Positions 37,507 to 51,270 are shown, counted from the stretch's first letter. The stretch: 64,000 bases of DNA from Burkholderia catarinensis (GCF_001883705.2 NZ_MDEQ02000011.1:186001-250000), one strand, 5' to 3'. The notes: generated by a model not told the origin, from the sequence alone. Translations and numbers: made by a program.

Positions 37507-38502
37507 ATGTCGTCGTCCACCGCCTCCCCCACCCTCAGCGCCGCCCACCTGCTCGCCCCGATCACCAGCGACATGGAGCAGGTGAATCGCGTTATCCGGC
37601 AAAGCCTCGCGTCCGACGTGCTGCTGATCAACCAGATCGCCGAGTACATCATCGGCGCGGGCGGCAAGCGGCTGCGTCCGGCACTGCTGCTGCTCGTCGC
37701 CGGCTCGCTCGGCGAGACGTCGCACCAGCGGCACGTGCTGGCCGCCGTCGTCGAGTTCATCCACACGGCCACGCTGCTGCATGACGACGTCGTCGACGAA
37801 TCCGAGCTGCGCCGCGGCCGCCAGACGGCCAACGCGCTGTTCGGCAACGCGGCGAGCGTGCTGGTAGGCGATTACCTCTATTCGCGCTCGTTCGAGATGA
37901 TGGTCGGCGTCGGCAAGATGCGTGTGATGGAGATCCTGTCCGAAGCGACGACGATCATTTCCGAAGGCGAAGTGCTGCAGCTCCTCAACATGCACGACGC
38001 GGACGTCGACGAAACGCGCTACATGCAGGTGATCCGCTACAAGACGGCCAAGCTGTTCGAGGCGTCGGCGCGCCTGGGCGCGGTGCTCGCGGGCGCCGAT
38101 GCGCCGACCGAGGCCGCCGCAGCCGAATACGGCCGCCGGATCGGCACCGCGTTCCAGATCATGGACGACTGGCTCGACTACGCGGGCACCGTCGAGGCAA
38201 TGGGCAAGAATGCCGGCGACGACCTGCGCGAAGGCAAGCCGACGCTGCCGCTCATCTATCTGATCGAACGCGGCACGCCCGAACAGTCGGCGCTTGCACG
38301 CGAGGCGATCGAACAGGGCGGCACCGATCGCTTCGACACGATTTTCGATGCGATCACGCGCTCGGGCGCACTGGATCACACGCTCGAATGCGCGCGCCAG
38401 GAAGCGCAGGCGGCAGCGGCAGCGATCGCCGCGTTCCCCGATTCGGTCTACAAGGAGAGCCTGCTCGCGCTGTGCTCGTACTCGACATCGCGGCAGTCGT
38501 AA
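37507..38502 (+). CDS. ispB: polyprenyl (octaprenyl) diphosphate synthase
   Basis: 331 residues, trans-isoprenyl diphosphate synthase. The first Asp-rich motif is LLHDDVVDESELRRG (DDVVD at 93-97), with GGKRLRPAL before it; the second is FQIMDDWLDYAG. It makes the side chain of ubiquinone by chain elongation from FPP. It is divergent from rplU. A TATAAT (37475-37480) about 27 bases upstream of the start is a possible -10, but no clear -35 accompanies it. Confidence 0.95.
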   Translation: MSSSTASPTLSAAHLLAPITSDMEQVNRVIRQSLASDVLLINQIAEYIIGAGGKRLRPALLLLVAGSLGETSHQRHVLAAVVEFIHTATLLHDDVVDESELRRGRQTANALFGNAASVLVGDYLYSRSFEMMVGVGKMRVMEILSEATTIISEGEVLQLLNMHDADVDETRYMQVIRYKTAKLFEASARLGAVLAGADAPTEAAAAEYGRRIGTAFQIMDDWLDYAGTVEAMGKNAGDDLREGKPTLPLIYLIERGTPEQSALAREAIEQGGTDRFDTIFDAITRSGALDHTLECARQEAQAAAAAIAAFPDSVYKESLLALCSYSTSRQS

Positions 38503-38588
38503 GCACGTAACGTGCGTCGCCCTCGCGGCGACGACGCACGTTCGACACGGGGCGATCATCTGTCTCGAAAATTTTCTTCGCCAAGGTA

Positions 38589-38617
38589 TTCCATTTTCGA
38601 AGAAACGTCGTTATAGT
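38589..38617 (+). promoter_or_regulatory. candidate promoter of tRNA-Pro
   Basis: TTCCAT (38589-38594), 17-base spacer, TATAGT (38612-38617), placing the start about 55 bases before the mature tRNA. The -35 is weak. Confidence 0.4.
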
Positions 38618-38679
38618 TACGTTCTTGCTCGACGACGCAGCGGTCTTGAAGAAGACTGCGAAATCGGAAGAGTAAAAAT

Positions 38680-38756
38680 CGGGGTGTAGCTTAGCCTGGT
38701 AGAGCGCTACGTTCGGGACGTAGAGGCCGGAGGTTCGAATCCTCTCACCCCGACCA
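38680..38756 (+). tRNA. tRNA-Pro (anticodon CGG)
   Basis: 77 bases with encoded CCA. Acceptor stem CGGGGTG/CACCCCG, anticodon arm CTACG-TTCGGGA-CGTAG with anticodon CGG, T-arm with GGTTCGAATCC. It reads the Pro codon CCG, abundant in this GC-rich genome. A terminator follows within 10 bases. No integrase or duplicated 3' end is nearby. Confidence 0.97.
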
Positions 38757-38763
38757 GATTTGT

Positions 38764-38797
38764 AAAAAAAACCGTGCCTATGTGCACGGTTTTTTTT
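38764..38797 (+). terminator. intrinsic terminator of tRNA-Pro
   Basis: ACCGTGC/GCACGGT stem extended by A-T pairs (A-run at 38764-38770, T-run at 38790-38797), 6-base loop. Confidence 0.92.
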
Positions 38798-38899
38798 CGT
38801 CCGGCCGTTGCGGGCCCATCGTGTCGCGCACGACACATCGCGGTCGCCGGCCTCTGCTATATTCCCTCCATCCCTGTCCTTCACTGCCCTTTCCGACGC

Positions 38900-40192
38900 G
38901 TGGACCAAATTCCCTTATGGGCGCAAATCGGCGCCGTCTTCCTGCTTCTCCTCTGTTCCAGCTTCTTTTCCATTTCCGAGACCGCGATGATGGCGCTCAA
39001 CCGCCATCGGCTGAAGCATCTTGCCGGCCAGGGCGTGCTCGGCGCGAAAACCACGCAGGGGCTTCTCACGCGGACTGACTTGCTGCTCAGCGTGATCCTG
39101 ATCGGCAACAACCTGTTCAACACGATCATCCCGGTCCTGACGACCTCGCTCGCGCTCCATACGTTCGGCCGCAACAATCTCGCGCTGTCGATCGCGACCG
39201 GCATCGTCGCGTTCCTGATCATCGTGTTCGCGGAAATCGCGCCGAAGATCGTCGGCGCGACCTTCCCCGAACGCATCGCACTGCCCGCGAGCCTCGTGAT
39301 TGCGCCGCTGATGCGCGTGTTCAAGCCGATTGTCTGGTTCGTCAACGCACTCGCGAACGGCGTGCTGTGGGTGCTGCGCATCAACACGAAGAAGGGTCGC
39401 GACCAGCGGATGTCGGCCGACGAGCTACGTGCCATCGTGCTCGAGTCGAGCAGTTTCATGCCGACCAAGCACCGCAGCATCCTGCTCAACCTGTTCGACC
39501 TCGAGAACATCACGGTCGACGACGTGATGGTGCCGCGCCGCCAGATCGAATCGCTCAACTTCTACGCGCCGCTCGACGACGTCCTGCATCAGCTCGAAAC
39601 CTGCTATCACAACCGCCTGATCGTCTACGAAGGCGACATCGACAAGGTGCTCGGCGTGCTGCACGTACGCAAGACGATCACTGCACTGCACAACCAGGAT
39701 TTCGACCGCGCGACGCTGCGCTCGCTGCTCGCCGAGCCGTACTACGTGCCGTCGGGCACGCCGGTGGTCCAGCAACTCCAGTATTTCCAGGAAACGCGGC
39801 AGCGTACGGCGCTCGTCGTCAACGAGTACGGCGAGCTCGAGGGGCTCGTCACGCCCGAAGACATCATCGAGGAACTGATCGGTGAATTCACGACGTCGAT
39901 GCCGCGCAGCGAACGCGCGGGCGGCTGGGACGAGAACGGCGAATGCATCGTCTCGGCCGGCATGCCGCTGCGCGAACTAAACCGCTGGCTCCTACTGAAG
40001 CTGCCGACCGACGGGCCGAAGACGCTGAACGGGCTGATTCTCGAAATCCTCGAGGAAATTCCGGAAGACGACGTGTGCCTGAAAATCGGCGACGTGATGC
40101 TCGAGGTGATGCGCAGCGACGATCAGGCCGTGCGCACCGTCAAGCTCTTCAAGCCGCGCGGCTCGCGCACCGCACGCACCGCCACGCGCTAG
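38900..40192 (+). CDS. HlyC/CorC-family transporter (CNNM-type, with CBS pair)
   Basis: 430 residues from a GTG. The CNNM/DUF21 membrane domain (about 1-190) has three to four segments, including VFLLLLCSSFFSISETAMMA and FAEIAPKIVGATFPERIA. A CBS pair (about 210-330, starting DLENITVDDVMVPRRQIES) and a C-terminal CorC_HlyC domain follow. Members affect Mg2+ and Co2+ efflux. The upstream frame reaches into the tRNA terminator, so it is excluded. No clear ribosome-binding site precedes the GTG, so the exact start is uncertain. Confidence 0.87.
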   Translation: MDQIPLWAQIGAVFLLLLCSSFFSISETAMMALNRHRLKHLAGQGVLGAKTTQGLLTRTDLLLSVILIGNNLFNTIIPVLTTSLALHTFGRNNLALSIATGIVAFLIIVFAEIAPKIVGATFPERIALPASLVIAPLMRVFKPIVWFVNALANGVLWVLRINTKKGRDQRMSADELRAIVLESSSFMPTKHRSILLNLFDLENITVDDVMVPRRQIESLNFYAPLDDVLHQLETCYHNRLIVYEGDIDKVLGVLHVRKTITALHNQDFDRATLRSLLAEPYYVPSGTPVVQQLQYFQETRQRTALVVNEYGELEGLVTPEDIIEELIGEFTTSMPRSERAGGWDENGECIVSAGMPLRELNRWLLLKLPTDGPKTLNGLILEILEEIPEDDVCLKIGDVMLEVMRSDDQAVRTVKLFKPRGSRTARTATR

Positions 40193-40275
40193 CCGAACGG
40201 CCGACTGCCGGCGCCGCCCGCGACGCGCGACCATCTGCAGGTCACGGTCAACAGGCGGCCAACGTGCCGGCTCAC

Positions 40276-41553
40276 ATGTATTTCCCTCCTTCCGGGGCGC
40301 CTCTGCGCACGCAGCCGCCGCCCGCCCACGCCGATGCATCGCCCGCCGCCGCACCACAAGCGCTCGATGCGGCCCAGCTCGACGATGCACCGGCCGTGCG
40401 GTTGCTGACGGACACGCTTCACGCGGCACGCGTGCGCGACGCGTCCGACATCCACGTCGAACCGTTCGAGGCCGGCTGGCGCATCCGCCTGCGCATCGAC
40501 GGCGTGCTGCATGAACATGCGCGGCCGCCCTTTCATCTGCGCGACGCGCTCGTCACACGGATCAAGGTGCTCGCGCGCATGGACATCGCCGAGCGGCGGC
40601 TGCCGCAGGACGGCAGGCTGCGCATCGCGATCGACGGCGGCACGCGCGGCGACTACCGGGTCAGTTCGCTGCCCACGCTGTTCGGCGAAAAGCTCGTGCT
40701 GCGGCGCCTCGAAACGCTGCCGCCGGACCTCACGCTCGCCGGCCTCGGCTTCGACACGCAGCAGGCGGCCGCGATGGAGGCCGCGATACGCGCCCCGCAT
40801 GGCCTCGTGCTCGTAACGGGCCCGACCGGCAGCGGCAAAACGCTGTCGCTCTACTGCGCGCTGCAGATGCTCGATCGCGACGCGCACAACGTCTGCACGG
40901 TCGAGGATCCCGCCGAGATCCAGCTCGACGGCATCAACCAGGTCGGTGTCGCCGAAAAGACGGGGCTCACGTTCGCGACGGCGCTGCGCGCGCTGTTGCG
41001 GCAGGATCCGGACATCATCATGGTCGGCGAGATTCGCGATGCGGAGACAGCCGACGTCGCAATCAAGGCCGCGCAGACCGGCCATCTCGTGCTGTCGACG
41101 CTGCACACGAACGACGCGCCGGCCGCCGTCGCGCGGCTGCTCGACATCGGCGTCGCACCGTACAACCTCGCGGCCGCACTGCACCTCGTCACCGCACAGC
41201 GTCTCGTCCGGCGGCTGTGCACCGCCTGCCGCGCGCACTCGGACGCACCGGCGTGCGCGCTGCGGGAAGCCGGCTGCGATCCGGCGGCCCTGGCAGCCGG
41301 ATGGAGGCCGTTCGTCGCGCGGGGCTGTGCCGCCTGTCACGGTATCGGCTATCGGGGCCGCGTCGGCCTGCATCAGACGATGCCGGTATCGCCCGAGCTG
41401 GCGGAGCGCATCGTCGCGCGGGCGAGCGTCGGCGAACTCGCGCAATGTGCGGCGGCCGAGGGCGTGCGCAATCTGCGCGACGCGGCATTCGCGCGCGTCC
41501 GGGACGGCACGACGAGCATCGCGGAAGCCGTCGCCGCGACACCTGCGGCATGA
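40276..41553 (+). CDS. GspE/PilB-family secretion ATPase lacking the N-terminal domain
   Basis: 425 residues. The core ATPase is complete: Walker A GPTGSGKT (182-189), the Asp box CTVEDPAEIQLDGINQ, Walker B IIMVGEIRDAETADVA and the His box STLHTNDAPAA. A zinc tetracysteine loop (CTACRAH, later CAACHGIGYRG) is present. It powers pilus or pseudopilus assembly. It is about 140 residues shorter than typical PilB because the N-terminal regulatory domain is absent; the protein goes almost directly into the ASDIHVEPFE fold. ATG at 40276 is the usual choice; GTG at 40264 is possible. Its stop overlaps the start of the next gene. Confidence 0.92.
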   Translation: MYFPPSGAPLRTQPPPAHADASPAAAPQALDAAQLDDAPAVRLLTDTLHAARVRDASDIHVEPFEAGWRIRLRIDGVLHEHARPPFHLRDALVTRIKVLARMDIAERRLPQDGRLRIAIDGGTRGDYRVSSLPTLFGEKLVLRRLETLPPDLTLAGLGFDTQQAAAMEAAIRAPHGLVLVTGPTGSGKTLSLYCALQMLDRDAHNVCTVEDPAEIQLDGINQVGVAEKTGLTFATALRALLRQDPDIIMVGEIRDAETADVAIKAAQTGHLVLSTLHTNDAPAAVARLLDIGVAPYNLAAALHLVTAQRLVRRLCTACRAHSDAPACALREAGCDPAALAAGWRPFVARGCAACHGIGYRGRVGLHQTMPVSPELAERIVARASVGELAQCAAAEGVRNLRDAAFARVRDGTTSIAEAVAATPAA

Positions 41554-42761
41554 GCATGCGCATGCCGCCACGCGAAACCCGCTTCGCGTGGCGCGGCCGC
41601 CGTCGCGATGGCACGCCGCGCCGTGGGATCGTCATCGCCTTCGATGCCGCGGCTGCGCGCGCCGCGCTTGCGCGCGACGGCATCGCAGTGCTGTCGCTCG
41701 ACGTCCGCGGGCCGGCCCGGCCGCCAACGGCCGGCGCACGGGACGTCACACGCTTCACGCGACAGCTCGCGAGCCTGCTGCAGGCCGGGCTGCCGCTCGC
41801 GCCGTCGCTCGAGATGCTCGCGCATACACGTACGCGTGACGGCCTCCCTCGCATCGCCGCGGGTCTCGCCCGCGAGATCGTCGGCGGCCGGCGCTTCGCC
41901 GACGCGCTCGCACGCTATCCATCGCAGTTCGGCACACTGTATCGCCAGCTGATCGAGGTTGGCGAAGCGTCCGGCTCGCTCGGCATCGTGCTGACGCGGA
42001 TCGCGGACCACCGCGAACGCGCCGACGCGCAGTGGCGCAAGCTGCGCGCCGCGCTCGCCTATCCGGTGGCCGTCATCCTGTTCGCGCTCGCGATCTCGGC
42101 CGCGCTGATGGTGTGGGTCGTGCCGACGTTCCGGCAGATCTTCGACGGTTTCGGCGCCGCGCTGCCGACGCCGACCCGTGCCCTGCTCGCGCTATCCTCC
42201 GCGCTGTCCGCGTGGGGCGGTATGCTCGTTGCCGGATCAGCGGCAGCGGGGCTTGCCGCACATCACGCGCTTCGGCGGTCGGCACCGCTGCGCCACGCGG
42301 TCGCGCGGCGCCTGCTGCACGCCCCGCTCGCGGGCAGCGCGCTCGGGCGGTTCGCGGCCGCACGCTGGTGCCGCTCGCTTGCGACACTGCTCGGCGCCGG
42401 AGTGCCGCTCGCCGATGCCTTCGCCACGCTCGAGCGCACGGCCGGCCATCCGGTGTTCGAGCACGCCACCGCGCACATCGCGGCACGCGTGCTGCGCGGC
42501 GCGCGTCTCGCCGACGCGATGCAGTCGGCCGGCTGCTTTCCGGACGACGTCGTGCAGCCGATCGCCGTCGCCGAGGAGACCGGTGCGCTCGACACGATGC
42601 TCGCCGACATCGCCGCGCTGTGCGAACGCCAGCTCGACGCGCGTCTCGACACGCTCGCGGCGCTCGGCGAACCGCTGATCGTGATCGTACTGGGCGCACT
42701 CGTCGGCGGCCTCGTGATCGCGATGTACCTGCCCATCCTTCAGCTCGGCAACGTGGTGTAG
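41550..42761 (+). CDS. pilC: type IV pilus / type II secretion inner-membrane protein (PilC/GspF)
   Basis: 403 residues with two T2SSF domains. Each has the hallmark: VTRFTRQLASLLQAGLPL in the first and WCRSLATLLGAGVPLADAF in the second, each followed by VGEASGSL- or VAEETGALD-type motifs. Membrane segments lie near residues 170-190, 225-245 and at the C-terminus. The ATG overlaps the ATPase stop (ATGA), so the pair is co-translated. It forms the inner-membrane platform for the ATPase. Confidence 0.93.
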   Translation: MSMRMPPRETRFAWRGRRRDGTPRRGIVIAFDAAAARAALARDGIAVLSLDVRGPARPPTAGARDVTRFTRQLASLLQAGLPLAPSLEMLAHTRTRDGLPRIAAGLAREIVGGRRFADALARYPSQFGTLYRQLIEVGEASGSLGIVLTRIADHRERADAQWRKLRAALAYPVAVILFALAISAALMVWVVPTFRQIFDGFGAALPTPTRALLALSSALSAWGGMLVAGSAAAGLAAHHALRRSAPLRHAVARRLLHAPLAGSALGRFAAARWCRSLATLLGAGVPLADAFATLERTAGHPVFEHATAHIAARVLRGARLADAMQSAGCFPDDVVQPIAVAEETGALDTMLADIAALCERQLDARLDTLAALGEPLIVIVLGALVGGLVIAMYLPILQLGNVV

Positions 42762-42797
42762 CATCGCAACCGATTCTGTCGCCTTTTAGTCCGAACC

Positions 42798-43718
42798 TTG
42801 AGCCTCATGACGCCAGCGCCCCTGTATGCCGTTCCCGATTCGCCCGCGAGCACGCTGCTCGCGCTGGCGATGCTGCCGCCCGCGGTGCAGTATGCGTTCG
42901 CGGTCGTCATCGGTCTTTGCATCGGCAGCTTCCTGAACGTGGTCGTGCACCGGCTGCCCGTGATGATGCAGCGCGCATGGCAGGCCGAAATCGCCGAAGC
43001 GACGGGCAACTCGGGCGCCGCCCCGGACGACGGCTATCCGCCGCGCTACGATCTGTGGCGCCCGCGCAGCGCATGCCCGCATTGCGGCCACGTGCTGCAC
43101 GCCTGGGAAAACATCCCGCTCGTCAGCTACCTGATGCTGCGCGGACGCTGCCGGCGCTGCGGCCACGCGATCGGCATCCGCTATCCGCTCGTCGAGCTCG
43201 CGTGCGCGCTGCTCGCCGCCGGCTCGCTCGCGGCGTTCGGCCCGACCGTCGCCGCGCTCGCCGCCTTCGCGCTGTGCGCCGCGCTGCTCGCGATGAGCGC
43301 GATCGATATCCGGACCGGCTACCTGCCCGACTCGATGACGCTGCCGCTCCTCTGGGCCGGGCTCGTGCTGAACCTCGGCGGCACGTTCACGTCGCTGCGC
43401 TCGGCCGTGATCGGGGCCATGGCCGGCTACCTGTTCCTGTGGTCGATCTACTGGCTGTTCAAATGGTTGCGCGGCATCGAGGGCATCGGCTTCGGCGACC
43501 TGAAGCTGCTCGCCGCGCTCGGCGCATGGATGGGCTGGGCCGCACTGCCGCAGGTCGTGCTGTTCGCCGCAGTGACGGGCGCGATCGTCGGGCTCGTCGC
43601 GACCTGGCGCGGCCGCATGCGCTTCGAGGAGCCGATTCCGTTCGGCCCGTTCCTCGCGGCCGGCGGCGTCGCGACGCTGTTTTTCGGCACCCCGTTCTAT
43701 TCGGCGCTCGGAGGCTGA
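42798..43718 (+). CDS. pilD: prepilin peptidase / N-methyltransferase
   Basis: 306 residues, polytopic. The zinc-binding Cys pairs are in [10 protein letters not shown] and [10 protein letters not shown]. Catalytic Asp residues lie in [12 protein letters not shown] and in the GxGDxK motif [14 protein letters not shown]. It cleaves type IV prepilin leaders and N-methylates the new N-terminus. The gene opens with TTG at 42798 or ATG at 42807; the conserved part begins later, so the start is open. coaE follows after 1 base. Confidence 0.95.
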   Translation: MSLMTPAPLYAVPDSPASTLLALAMLPPAVQYAFAVVIGLCIGSFLNVVVHRLPVMMQRAWQAEIAEATGNSGAAPDDGYPPRYDLWRPRSACPHCGHVLHAWENIPLVSYLMLRGRCRRCGHAIGIRYPLVELACALLAAGSLAAFGPTVAALAAFALCAALLAMSAIDIRTGYLPDSMTLPLLWAGLVLNLGGTFTSLRSAVIGAMAGYLFLWSIYWLFKWLRGIEGIGFGDLKLLAALGAWMGWAALPQVVLFAAVTGAIVGLVATWRGRMRFEEPIPFGPFLAAGGVATLFFGTPFYSALGG

Positions 43719-43719
43719 C

Positions 43720-44337
43720 ATGTTCGCAGTAGGACTCACGGGCGGCATCGGCAGCGGCAAGACGACCATCGCCGACCTGTTCGCCGCCCGAGGCGCATCG
43801 CTGGTCGATACCGATCTGATTGCCCACCGCATCACCGCGCCGGGCGGCCTCGCGATGCCGGCGGTCGAACAGGCGTTCGGCCGCGGCTTCGTTGCCGCCG
43901 ACGGCTCGCTCGATCGCGCGAAGATGCGCACACTGATCTTCAGCGACGACGACGCGCGCCGGCGGCTCGAAGCCATCACGCACCCGCTGATCCGCGCGGA
44001 GACCGATCGCGAAGCGCGCGAAGCGCGCGAAGCGCGGGGCCCGTACGTGATGTTCGTCGTGCCGCTGCTCGTCGAGTCAGGCAACTGGAAGGCGCGCAGC
44101 GATCGCGTGCTCGTCGTCGACTGTCCGGTCGAAACGCAAATCGCGCGCGTGATGCGGCGCAACGGCTTCACGCGCGAGCAGGTCGAAGCGATCATCGCGA
44201 GACAGGCGACCCGCGAAGCCCGTCTCGCGGCGGCCGACGACGTGATCGTCAACGACGCGACGACGCCCGATGCACTCGCCGCGCAGGTCGATGCACTGCA
44301 CCAACGCTATCTCGGGTTCGCGGGCACCGCGCACTGA
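43720..44337 (+). CDS. coaE: dephospho-CoA kinase
   Basis: 205 residues. P-loop [17 protein letters not shown] (5-21), then [14 protein letters not shown] and HPLIRAE, all standard for CoaE. It performs the last step of coenzyme A synthesis. Placement between pilD and zapD is the usual proteobacterial arrangement. A small in-frame repeat ([11 protein letters not shown]) sits near residue 90, an Ala-Arg-Glu helix encoded by three copies of a 9-base unit. Confidence 0.97.
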   Translation: MFAVGLTGGIGSGKTTIADLFAARGASLVDTDLIAHRITAPGGLAMPAVEQAFGRGFVAADGSLDRAKMRTLIFSDDDARRRLEAITHPLIRAETDREAREAREARGPYVMFVVPLLVESGNWKARSDRVLVVDCPVETQIARVMRRNGFTREQVEAIIARQATREARLAAADDVIVNDATTPDALAAQVDALHQRYLGFAGTAH

Positions 44338-44383
44338 GCATCTTGCGCGATCGTGATGGTGTACGAAATTGGCGCGTTGCTAG

Positions 44384-45202
<819 letters not shown>

Positions 45203-45227
45203 CGGCCGTGTGCCGGACCGCTTTCGT

Positions 45228-45425
45228 ATGACTACCGTGAAATGCCCGTCGTGCGGCGCCGAAGTGCGCTGGACGCCTGAAAATCAGTTCCGCCCGTTCT
45301 GTTCGGCCCGCTGCAAGCAGCTCGATCTCGGCGCATGGGCCGCGGAAAAGTACCGCATCGGTGGTGCCTCCGACGAGGGCCCCTCGTCGGAGGAAGACGG
45401 CACGGACGACCGTCGCGACAGCTGA
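45228..45425 (+). CDS. yacG: DNA gyrase inhibitor YacG
   Basis: 65 residues. Zinc finger with [12 protein letters not shown] and [14 protein letters not shown], then an acidic C-terminal tail. E. coli YacG binds GyrB and blocks DNA binding. The start at 45228 gives the family-typical [10 protein letters not shown]; a GTG at 45210 is possible but adds unrelated residues. Confidence 0.93.
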   Translation: MTTVKCPSCGAEVRWTPENQFRPFCSARCKQLDLGAWAAEKYRIGGASDEGPSSEEDGTDDRRDS

Positions 45426-45485
45426 GCCGCGCGCGGCACCGCCCGCCGGCGATATGGCCCGCCTTTCCGGCAGGCCGTCATGGCG

Positions 45486-45944
45486 TCAGCTCGACGCGGC
45501 TTCCTTCTCGAGCAGTTCGAGCACCGGCAGCGCCGCCGGCAGCAGCGGCGCGACGTCGACCGGCAGTTGCTGCCACACGAACGCCTGCCCTTCCTTGCTG
45601 TGCGGCTCGCCCGTCCAGCCCGTCACCTTGCAGAAATAGAGCCGCACGTACGCGTGCGGATAATCGTGCTCGAGCGTGTGCCAGCGATGGCTGGCCGTGA
45701 CTTCGATGCCGAGTTCCTCGTGCAGCTCGCGCGCAAGCGCGTCCTCGACGCTTTCGCCGGCCTCCAGCTTGCCGCCCGGAAACTCCCAGTAACCTTCATA
45801 CGGCTTGCCCTGCAGGCGTTGCGCGAGCAGATAACGGCAGCGGCCGGCCGGGCCATCCGGCTGCACCATCACGCCGACCGCGACTTCCGTCACCTTGCGG
45901 CCATCCGGCGCGCGCACGGCGCCTTGTGCGAGATTCGCGCTCAT
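45486..45944 (-). CDS. MutT-like Nudix hydrolase
   Basis: 152 residues. A Nudix box spans about 57-80, with GGKLEAGESVEDAL and RELHEELGI matching the consensus; EVAVGVMVQPDG and YEGYWEFPGG are in the MutT pattern. Probable 8-oxo-dGTP diphosphatase, though substrate range cannot be read. The start overlaps the stop of the DUF815 ATPase gene (ATGA at 45944-45941). Confidence 0.9.
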   Translation of the reverse strand: MSANLAQGAVRAPDGRKVTEVAVGVMVQPDGPAGRCRYLLAQRLQGKPYEGYWEFPGGKLEAGESVEDALARELHEELGIEVTASHRWHTLEHDYPHAYVRLYFCKVTGWTGEPHSKEGQAFVWQQLPVDVAPLLPAALPVLELLEKEAASS

Positions 45945-46810
45945 GCCTGCTCCTTGCGGCCCGACCAGTCACGCGCGAACTGCCACGCGACGCGGCCCGA
46001 CCGTGAACCGCGCTCGAGCGCCCACACGAGCGCGTCGCCGCGCGCGGTCTCGATCTCCGCATCCGGGCAGCCGAAGTGACGCAGCCAGTGCGCGACGATG
46101 TCGAGGTAGTCGTCCTGCTTGAACGGATAGAAGCTGACCCACAGGCCGAAGCGCTCCGACAGCGAGATCTTCTCCTCGACGACTTCGCCGGGGTGAATCT
46201 CGCCGTCCGGGAGATGCTTGTACGACTCGTTGTCGCTCATGTACTCGGGCAGCAGATGGCGGCGATTCGACGTCGCGTAGATCAGCACGTTGTCCGACTG
46301 CGCGGCGATCGAGCCGTCGAGCGCGACCTTCAGCGCCTTGTAGCCCGATTCGCCTTCCTCGAACGACAGGTCGTCGCAAAACACGATGAAGCGCTCCGGA
46401 CGCTGCGCGATCAGGTCGACGATGTCGCCGAGATCGTGCAGGTCATCCTTGTCGACTTCGATCAGGCGCAGCCCGTCGTTCGCATACGCGTTCAGGCACG
46501 CCTTGATCAGCGACGACTTGCCGGTGCCCCGCGCGCCGGTCAGCAGCACGTTGTTGGCCGGCTTGCGCTGCACGAACTGCCGCGTGTTCTGTTCGATCAG
46601 GCCCTTCTGGCGATCGATGTTGTGCAGGTCGCCGAGCGTGATCGACGATGCGGCCGGCACCGGCTGCAGGTAGCCGCGCCCCTGGCGCTTGCGCCAGCGG
46701 AACGCGTGGGCGGCGCTCCAGTCGACGGCCGCCGGTGCGGGCGGCAGCATCGCCTCGAGACGGCCGAGCAACCCTTCCGCGCGCGCCAGAAACTGTTCGA
46801 GCTTGTCCAT
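45941..46810 (-). CDS. AAA-type ATPase of the DUF815 family
   Basis: 289 residues. Walker A is LLTGARGTGKSSLIKACL (about 89-106); Walker B is FIVFCDDLSFEEGE. Then come sensor-like VLIYATSNRRHLLPE and ERFGLWVSFYPFKQDDYL. The family is conserved in proteobacteria and its function is unknown. It is co-translated with the MutT-like hydrolase and follows argJ by 19 bases. Confidence 0.88.
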   Translation of the reverse strand: MDKLEQFLARAEGLLGRLEAMLPPAPAAVDWSAAHAFRWRKRQGRGYLQPVPAASSITLGDLHNIDRQKGLIEQNTRQFVQRKPANNVLLTGARGTGKSSLIKACLNAYANDGLRLIEVDKDDLHDLGDIVDLIAQRPERFIVFCDDLSFEEGESGYKALKVALDGSIAAQSDNVLIYATSNRRHLLPEYMSDNESYKHLPDGEIHPGEVVEEKISLSERFGLWVSFYPFKQDDYLDIVAHWLRHFGCPDAEIETARGDALVWALERGSRSGRVAWQFARDWSGRKEQA

Positions 46811-46829
46811 GTCGTTCGAGCGCTCCCGA

Positions 46830-48071
46830 TCAGGAGCGGTAATCCGCGTTGATGCTCACATAATCGTGCGACAGGTCGCACGTCCAGACGGTAGCCTGCG
46901 CGTCGCCGCGGCCGAGCAGCACGCGGATCGTGATTTCGCTCTGCTTCATCACGCGCTGGCCGTCCTCTTCCTGGTAGGCCGGGTTGCGGCCGCCGGCCTT
47001 CGCGACGAGCACGTCGTCGAGATAGAGGTCGATCCTGCCGACGTCGAGATCCGCAACGCCCGCATAGCCGATTGCCGCGAGAATCCGGCCGAGGTTGGGG
47101 TCGGATGCGTAGAAGGCCGTCTTCACGAGCGGCGAATGGCCGATCGCGTACGCGATCTGGCGGCATTCGGCGACGCTCTTGCCGCCTTCGACCTGCACCG
47201 TCATGAATTTCGTCGCGCCTTCGCCATCGCGCACGATCAGTTGCGACAGCACCTGCGCGACTTCCGTCACCGCATCGCGCAGCGCCGCATAGGCCGGCGA
47301 ATCGGTCGACGTGATCGCCGGCAGCGTGCTCTTGCCCGACGCGATCAGGATGAACGAGTCGTTCGTCGACGTGTCGCCGTCGATCGTGATGCAGTTGAAC
47401 GAGCGATCGGCGACTTCCTTCACGAGCGTGTCGAGCACCGGCTGCGCGACGTTCGCGTCGAACGCGAGGAAGCCGAGCATCGTCGCCATGTTCGGCTTGA
47501 TCATGCCCGCGCCCTTGCTGATGCCCGTCAGCGTGACCGTGTGGCCGTCGATCGCGACCTGGCGCGACGCGGCCTTCGGCAGCGTGTCGGTCGTCATGAT
47601 TGCCTGCGCGGCGTCGAACCAGTTCGCGGCCTTGCGGTTCGCGAGCGCGGCCGGCAGCCCGGCCTTCAGGCGGTCGATCGGCAGCGGCTCGAGGATCACG
47701 CCGGTCGAGAACGGCAGCACCTGCGCCGGCTCGATGCCCGCGAGGCGCGCGAGTTCCGTGCAGGTTTCGCGTGTGTTCACGAGGCCCGGCTCGCCGGTGC
47801 CCGCGTTCGCATTTCCCGTGTTCACGACGAGCGCACGGATACCCGCACCGCCCGCACGCACCTTTGCCAGGTGCTCGCGACAGACGGTGACCGGCGCCGC
47901 ACAGAAACGATTTTCGGTGAACACGCCCGCGACCGTCGCCCCTTCGTCGACGGAGATGACCAGCACGTCCTTGCGATTCGGCTTGCGGATGTTCGCTTCC
48001 GCCCAGCCGAGCGTGACGCCGGCGACGGAATGCAGTTGGGCGGGATCGATCGACGGAAAATTGACAGCCAT
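46830..48071 (-). CDS. argJ: bifunctional glutamate N-acetyltransferase / N-acetylglutamate synthase
   Basis: 413 residues. The protein self-cleaves at the conserved Ala-Thr in [13 protein letters not shown], making Thr197 the new nucleophile. Other motifs are [13 protein letters not shown] before and [16 protein letters not shown] near the end. It recycles the acetyl group in arginine synthesis from N-acetylornithine. The start at 48071 (MAVNFPSID) is the conserved N-terminus. secA lies 145 bases upstream on the same strand. Confidence 0.97.
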   Translation of the reverse strand: MAVNFPSIDPAQLHSVAGVTLGWAEANIRKPNRKDVLVISVDEGATVAGVFTENRFCAAPVTVCREHLAKVRAGGAGIRALVVNTGNANAGTGEPGLVNTRETCTELARLAGIEPAQVLPFSTGVILEPLPIDRLKAGLPAALANRKAANWFDAAQAIMTTDTLPKAASRQVAIDGHTVTLTGISKGAGMIKPNMATMLGFLAFDANVAQPVLDTLVKEVADRSFNCITIDGDTSTNDSFILIASGKSTLPAITSTDSPAYAALRDAVTEVAQVLSQLIVRDGEGATKFMTVQVEGGKSVAECRQIAYAIGHSPLVKTAFYASDPNLGRILAAIGYAGVADLDVGRIDLYLDDVLVAKAGGRNPAYQEEDGQRVMKQSEITIRVLLGRGDAQATVWTCDLSHDYVSINADYRS

Positions 48072-48215
48072 GGGGCACACCTGCCGGATGGAAAATGCCG
48101 GCATGCGCCGGCATCGATTGGACGAACCGGCGGCCGCATGCGCGGGCCGCCGCAACTCACACCACTGACTCGAAGCTGCGAACGAAGCGGCACGCGTGAC
48201 GCGCGCCGCCGTCGA

Positions 48216-51014
<2,799 letters not shown>

Positions 51015-51270
51015 CGGATCGGATCCTGCGTCGCAGCACCGGCGCCCGGCGCGTGTTGCGCGCCCCGACGCCCGAGCCTCGGCGGCTTAGCGAATTAGTG
51101 GACTCAAACGTCGAATTTTAGCACGCGGGGAAGCGTACGCCCGTGTCTCGGCCGGACGGACGCTGGCGCCGGCGGACGAGGCGGACGAGGTGAAAGCCGC
51201 CCGGGCACGAGCCGGCGCGGGTACAATCGGCGTCAACGTCCGCGCGCGCGCGCGCCCGAAGAATGCCTCG

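Noticed and set aside
38680..38899. tRNA-Pro as an integration site for a mobile element
   Set aside because: No integrase, no repeat of the tRNA 3' end and only housekeeping genes follow; a normal terminator sits directly after the tRNA.
43996..44037. Tandem 9-base repeat in coaE as a phase-variable tract
   Set aside because: It encodes a plain Ala-Arg-Glu helix and is a codon multiple, so length change would not switch the gene off.
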